Assembly: GCF_039531165.1 (NCBI RefSeq)
Contig: NZ_BAAAPN010000051.1
Coordinates: 1-64,000 of the forward strand
DNA: 64,000 nt
Reading direction: 5' to 3'
From: Nostocoides_A vanveenii
GTDB taxonomy: Bacteria > Actinomycetota > Actinomycetes > Actinomycetales > Dermatophilaceae
Of this stretch, positions 62,480 to 64,000 are shown one piece after another. Below the pieces are notes generated by a model. That model saw only the letters and a list, made by a program, of their open reading frames with translations. It searched no databases and had not been told where the DNA came from. How positions within the stretch are numbered: position 1 is the stretch's first letter; every line of letters starts with the position of its first letter. A program made the translations under genes and the position numbers.

Positions 62480-63331
62480 TCACTCCCCTGCCTGCGTGGT
62501 GTCGGTGGCCTGCCGGGCGCCTTCGAGGGATTCGACGGCCACCTCGCGCACGACGGCGCGCTCGTCACGAGCGTCCGCGGCGAGGTCGGCGTGGTCAGCC
62601 TCGGGACCGGAAAAAGAGGACGGCGGCGCGGTCCAGTGGTGTTCGTGCGCTACGCGCAGCCCCTCCAGGGTCGCGGGGCCGGCGCCCACGCCCTCGTCGG
62701 CATGTCCGTCGGGGAAGCCGGCAAGCACGCGCGACATCTCCTTGAAGGTGCACTGGCGATTCGGGCCGCGGGTCGGCCGGACGGGCGCGCCCGCGCGCAG
62801 GTCGTCGACCAGGGCGATCGTCGACTCTGGGGTCTGGTTGTCGTAGAACTCCCAGTTGACCATCACGACGGGGGCGAAATCGCAGGCGGCATTGCACTCC
62901 ACCCGCTCCAGGGTGATTTTGCCGTCGCCGGTGGTCTCGTCATGCCCGAGGTCGAGGTGCTCGCTGACGGCATCCCAAATCTGGTCGCCGCCCATGATCG
63001 CGCACAAGGTGTTGGTGCAGACGCCGACGGTGTACTCGCCATTGGGGTGGCGCTTGTACTGGGTGTAGAAGGTCGCGACGCCGCTGACCTCGGCCTCGGT
63101 CAGGCCGAGGACGTCGGCGCAGAAGGTGATGCCACGGCCGGTGATATAGCCGTCGACGCTCTGGACCAGGTGGAGCAGCGGCAGCAGGGCCGAGCGGGCG
63201 TTGGGGTAGCGCGCGATGACGGCCTGCGCGTCGGTGTGCAGGCCCGCGAGCACGTCATCGGCATACGGCACTTTGCTCGCCGCCGGGACGTGCAGGTGAC
63301 CGGACGCGGTCTGTTCTCCGTAGTGCTCCAT
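62480..63331 (-). CDS. nuoE: NADH-quinone oxidoreductase subunit E
   Basis: 2Fe-2S (N1a) thioredoxin-fold subunit. Ligands are CTNTLC and CNAAC (C-x4-C and C-x3-C). ALLPLLHLVQSVDGYI and ADVLGLTEAEVSGVATFYTQY are canonical. At 283 residues it is longer than many NuoE (about 170-250): after the domain comes an Ala/Asp/Glu-rich tail of about 75 residues. ATG 63331 gives MEHYGEQTASGH; a longer upstream frame is spurious. Confidence 0.95.
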   Translation of the reverse strand: MEHYGEQTASGHLHVPAASKVPYADDVLAGLHTDAQAVIARYPNARSALLPLLHLVQSVDGYITGRGITFCADVLGLTEAEVSGVATFYTQYKRHPNGEYTVGVCTNTLCAIMGGDQIWDAVSEHLDLGHDETTGDGKITLERVECNAACDFAPVVMVNWEFYDNQTPESTIALVDDLRAGAPVRPTRGPNRQCTFKEMSRVLAGFPDGHADEGVGAGPATLEGLRVAHEHHWTAPPSSFSGPEADHADLAADARDERAVVREVAVESLEGARQATDTTQAGE

Positions 63332-63374
63332 CAGCGGTCGACGCCTCCTAAAGCCCAACCGCGAGAAGTCCTTG

Positions 63375-64000
63375 TCATCGGTCCACGCCTCCCATAACTG
63401 GGTCGATCGAGGCCACCGCGACGATGACATCGGCGACCTGAGCGCCCTCACACATCGCCGACACGGCCTGCAGGTTGTTGAAGCTGGGCTCGCGGAAGTG
63501 CACCCGATAGGGGCGGGTGCCGCCATCGGAGACGGCGTGGCAGCCGAGCTCACCCTTGGCCGACTCGACCGCGGCATAGGCCTGGCCCGGGGGGACCCGG
63601 AAACCCTCGGTGACCAGTTTGAAGTGGTGGATCAGGGACTCCATCGAGGTGCCCATGATCTCCTTGATGTGCGCCAGGCTGTTACCCATGCCGTCGGGGC
63701 CGACGGCCAACTGGGCCGGCCAGGCGATCTTCTTGTCCTCGACCATCACCGGGCCGGGGTTGTTCTGCAACTCATCGCAGACCTGCTCCACGATCCGCAG
63801 CGACTGATACATCTCGTCGATGCGCACGCACAGGCGGTCGTAGGCGTCGGCGCCGTGGCGCACGGGAATGTCGAAGTCGTACTTCTCGTAGCCGCAGTAG
63901 GGCGCGGACTTGCGCAGGTCGTGCGGCAGGCCCGCGGAGCGGAGCATCGGCCCGGTGATGCCCAAAGCCATGCAGCCGGTCAGGTCGAGGGAACCGACGC
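63375..64000 (-). CDS. nuoD: NADH-quinone oxidoreductase subunit D (5' end outside window)
   Basis: C-terminal part of the 49-kDa quinone-site subunit; the gene runs off the right edge. Visible are SAGLPHDLRKSAPYCGYEKYDFDIPV, RIDEMYQSLRIVEQ, GTSMESLIHHFKLVTEGF, GELGCHAVSDGGTRPYR and the C-terminal SIDPVMGGVDR, all canonical. A 43-base gap separates it from nuoE. It is the only nuoD in the window, which matters for the second complex that lacks one. Confidence 0.96.
   Translation of the reverse strand, partial: VGSLDLTGCMALGITGPMLRSAGLPHDLRKSAPYCGYEKYDFDIPVRHGADAYDRLCVRIDEMYQSLRIVEQVCDELQNNPGPVMVEDKKIAWPAQLAVGPDGMGNSLAHIKEIMGTSMESLIHHFKLVTEGFRVPPGQAYAAVESAKGELGCHAVSDGGTRPYRVHFREPSFNNLQAVSAMCEGAQVADVIVAVASIDPVMGGVDR

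Overview
The window is high-GC DNA from an actinobacterium, probably of the Micrococcales/Intrasporangiaceae kind (inferred, not proven). Supporting signs are a WhiB iron-sulfur regulator, a groES-groEL1 operon with a His-rich GroEL tail, an F420-type LLM oxidoreductase, a SARP/AfsR regulator, many GTG starts, 4-base ATGA/GTGA gene overlaps, and a menaquinone-type respiratory chain. I saw no rRNA, tRNA, CRISPR array, insertion sequence or phage gene.

Layout. 1-8 kb: whiB3-like gene, an MFS transporter, a secreted beta-propeller protein, a VOC protein, then groEL and groES on the minus strand under two CIRCE operators. 8-16 kb: small housekeeping and salvage genes (GNAT, methyltransferase, a DUF559-type protein bracketed by two inverted copies of one hairpin, LLM oxidoreductase, SGNH hydrolase, a coupled nucleoside hydrolase-ribokinase pair, a secreted GH3 protein). 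16-23 kb: secreted metalloprotease, then a tightly overlapping minus-strand operon alr - alpha/beta hydrolase - tsaE - tsaB - rimI - tsaD - GH3 lipoprotein (t6A tRNA modification and cell-wall functions). 23-27 kb: a fructosamine-kinase remnant, a secreted protein, htpX, and a decaying ECF sigma/partner locus.

27-35 kb: a second, partial complex I set, nuoC2-H2-I2-J2-K2-L2-M2-N2. 35-45 kb: korA, a GNAT-SARP operon, a secreted protein, nuoB2 and nuoA2, korB, rarD. The second complex I therefore has A, B, C and H-N but neither the NADH-input module (E, F, G) nor subunit D within the window. It is interleaved with the two subunits of a 2-oxoacid:ferredoxin oxidoreductase. The simplest reading is a ferredoxin-fed, proton-pumping quinone reductase supplied by KorAB. 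45-50 kb: a CDF cation exporter, a Tat-type polysaccharide deacetylase and two consecutive disrupted genes (a PLP amino-acid deaminase and a sugar-lactone oxidase). 50-64 kb: a polyprenyl diphosphate synthase (probably the menaquinone side chain) and the main nuo operon N to D, running off the right edge.

Cross-cutting signals: (1) a decamer, CGTATGCCGT/ACGGCATACG, occurs at least 19 times exactly where about 0.1 would be expected; (2) an 11-bp-spaced GTGACAG direct repeat sits upstream of both the GNAT-SARP operon and the nearby secreted-protein gene; (3) at least six genes are truncated, frameshifted or carry a nonsense codon, which is a lot for 64 kb. All counts and alignments were made by eye.
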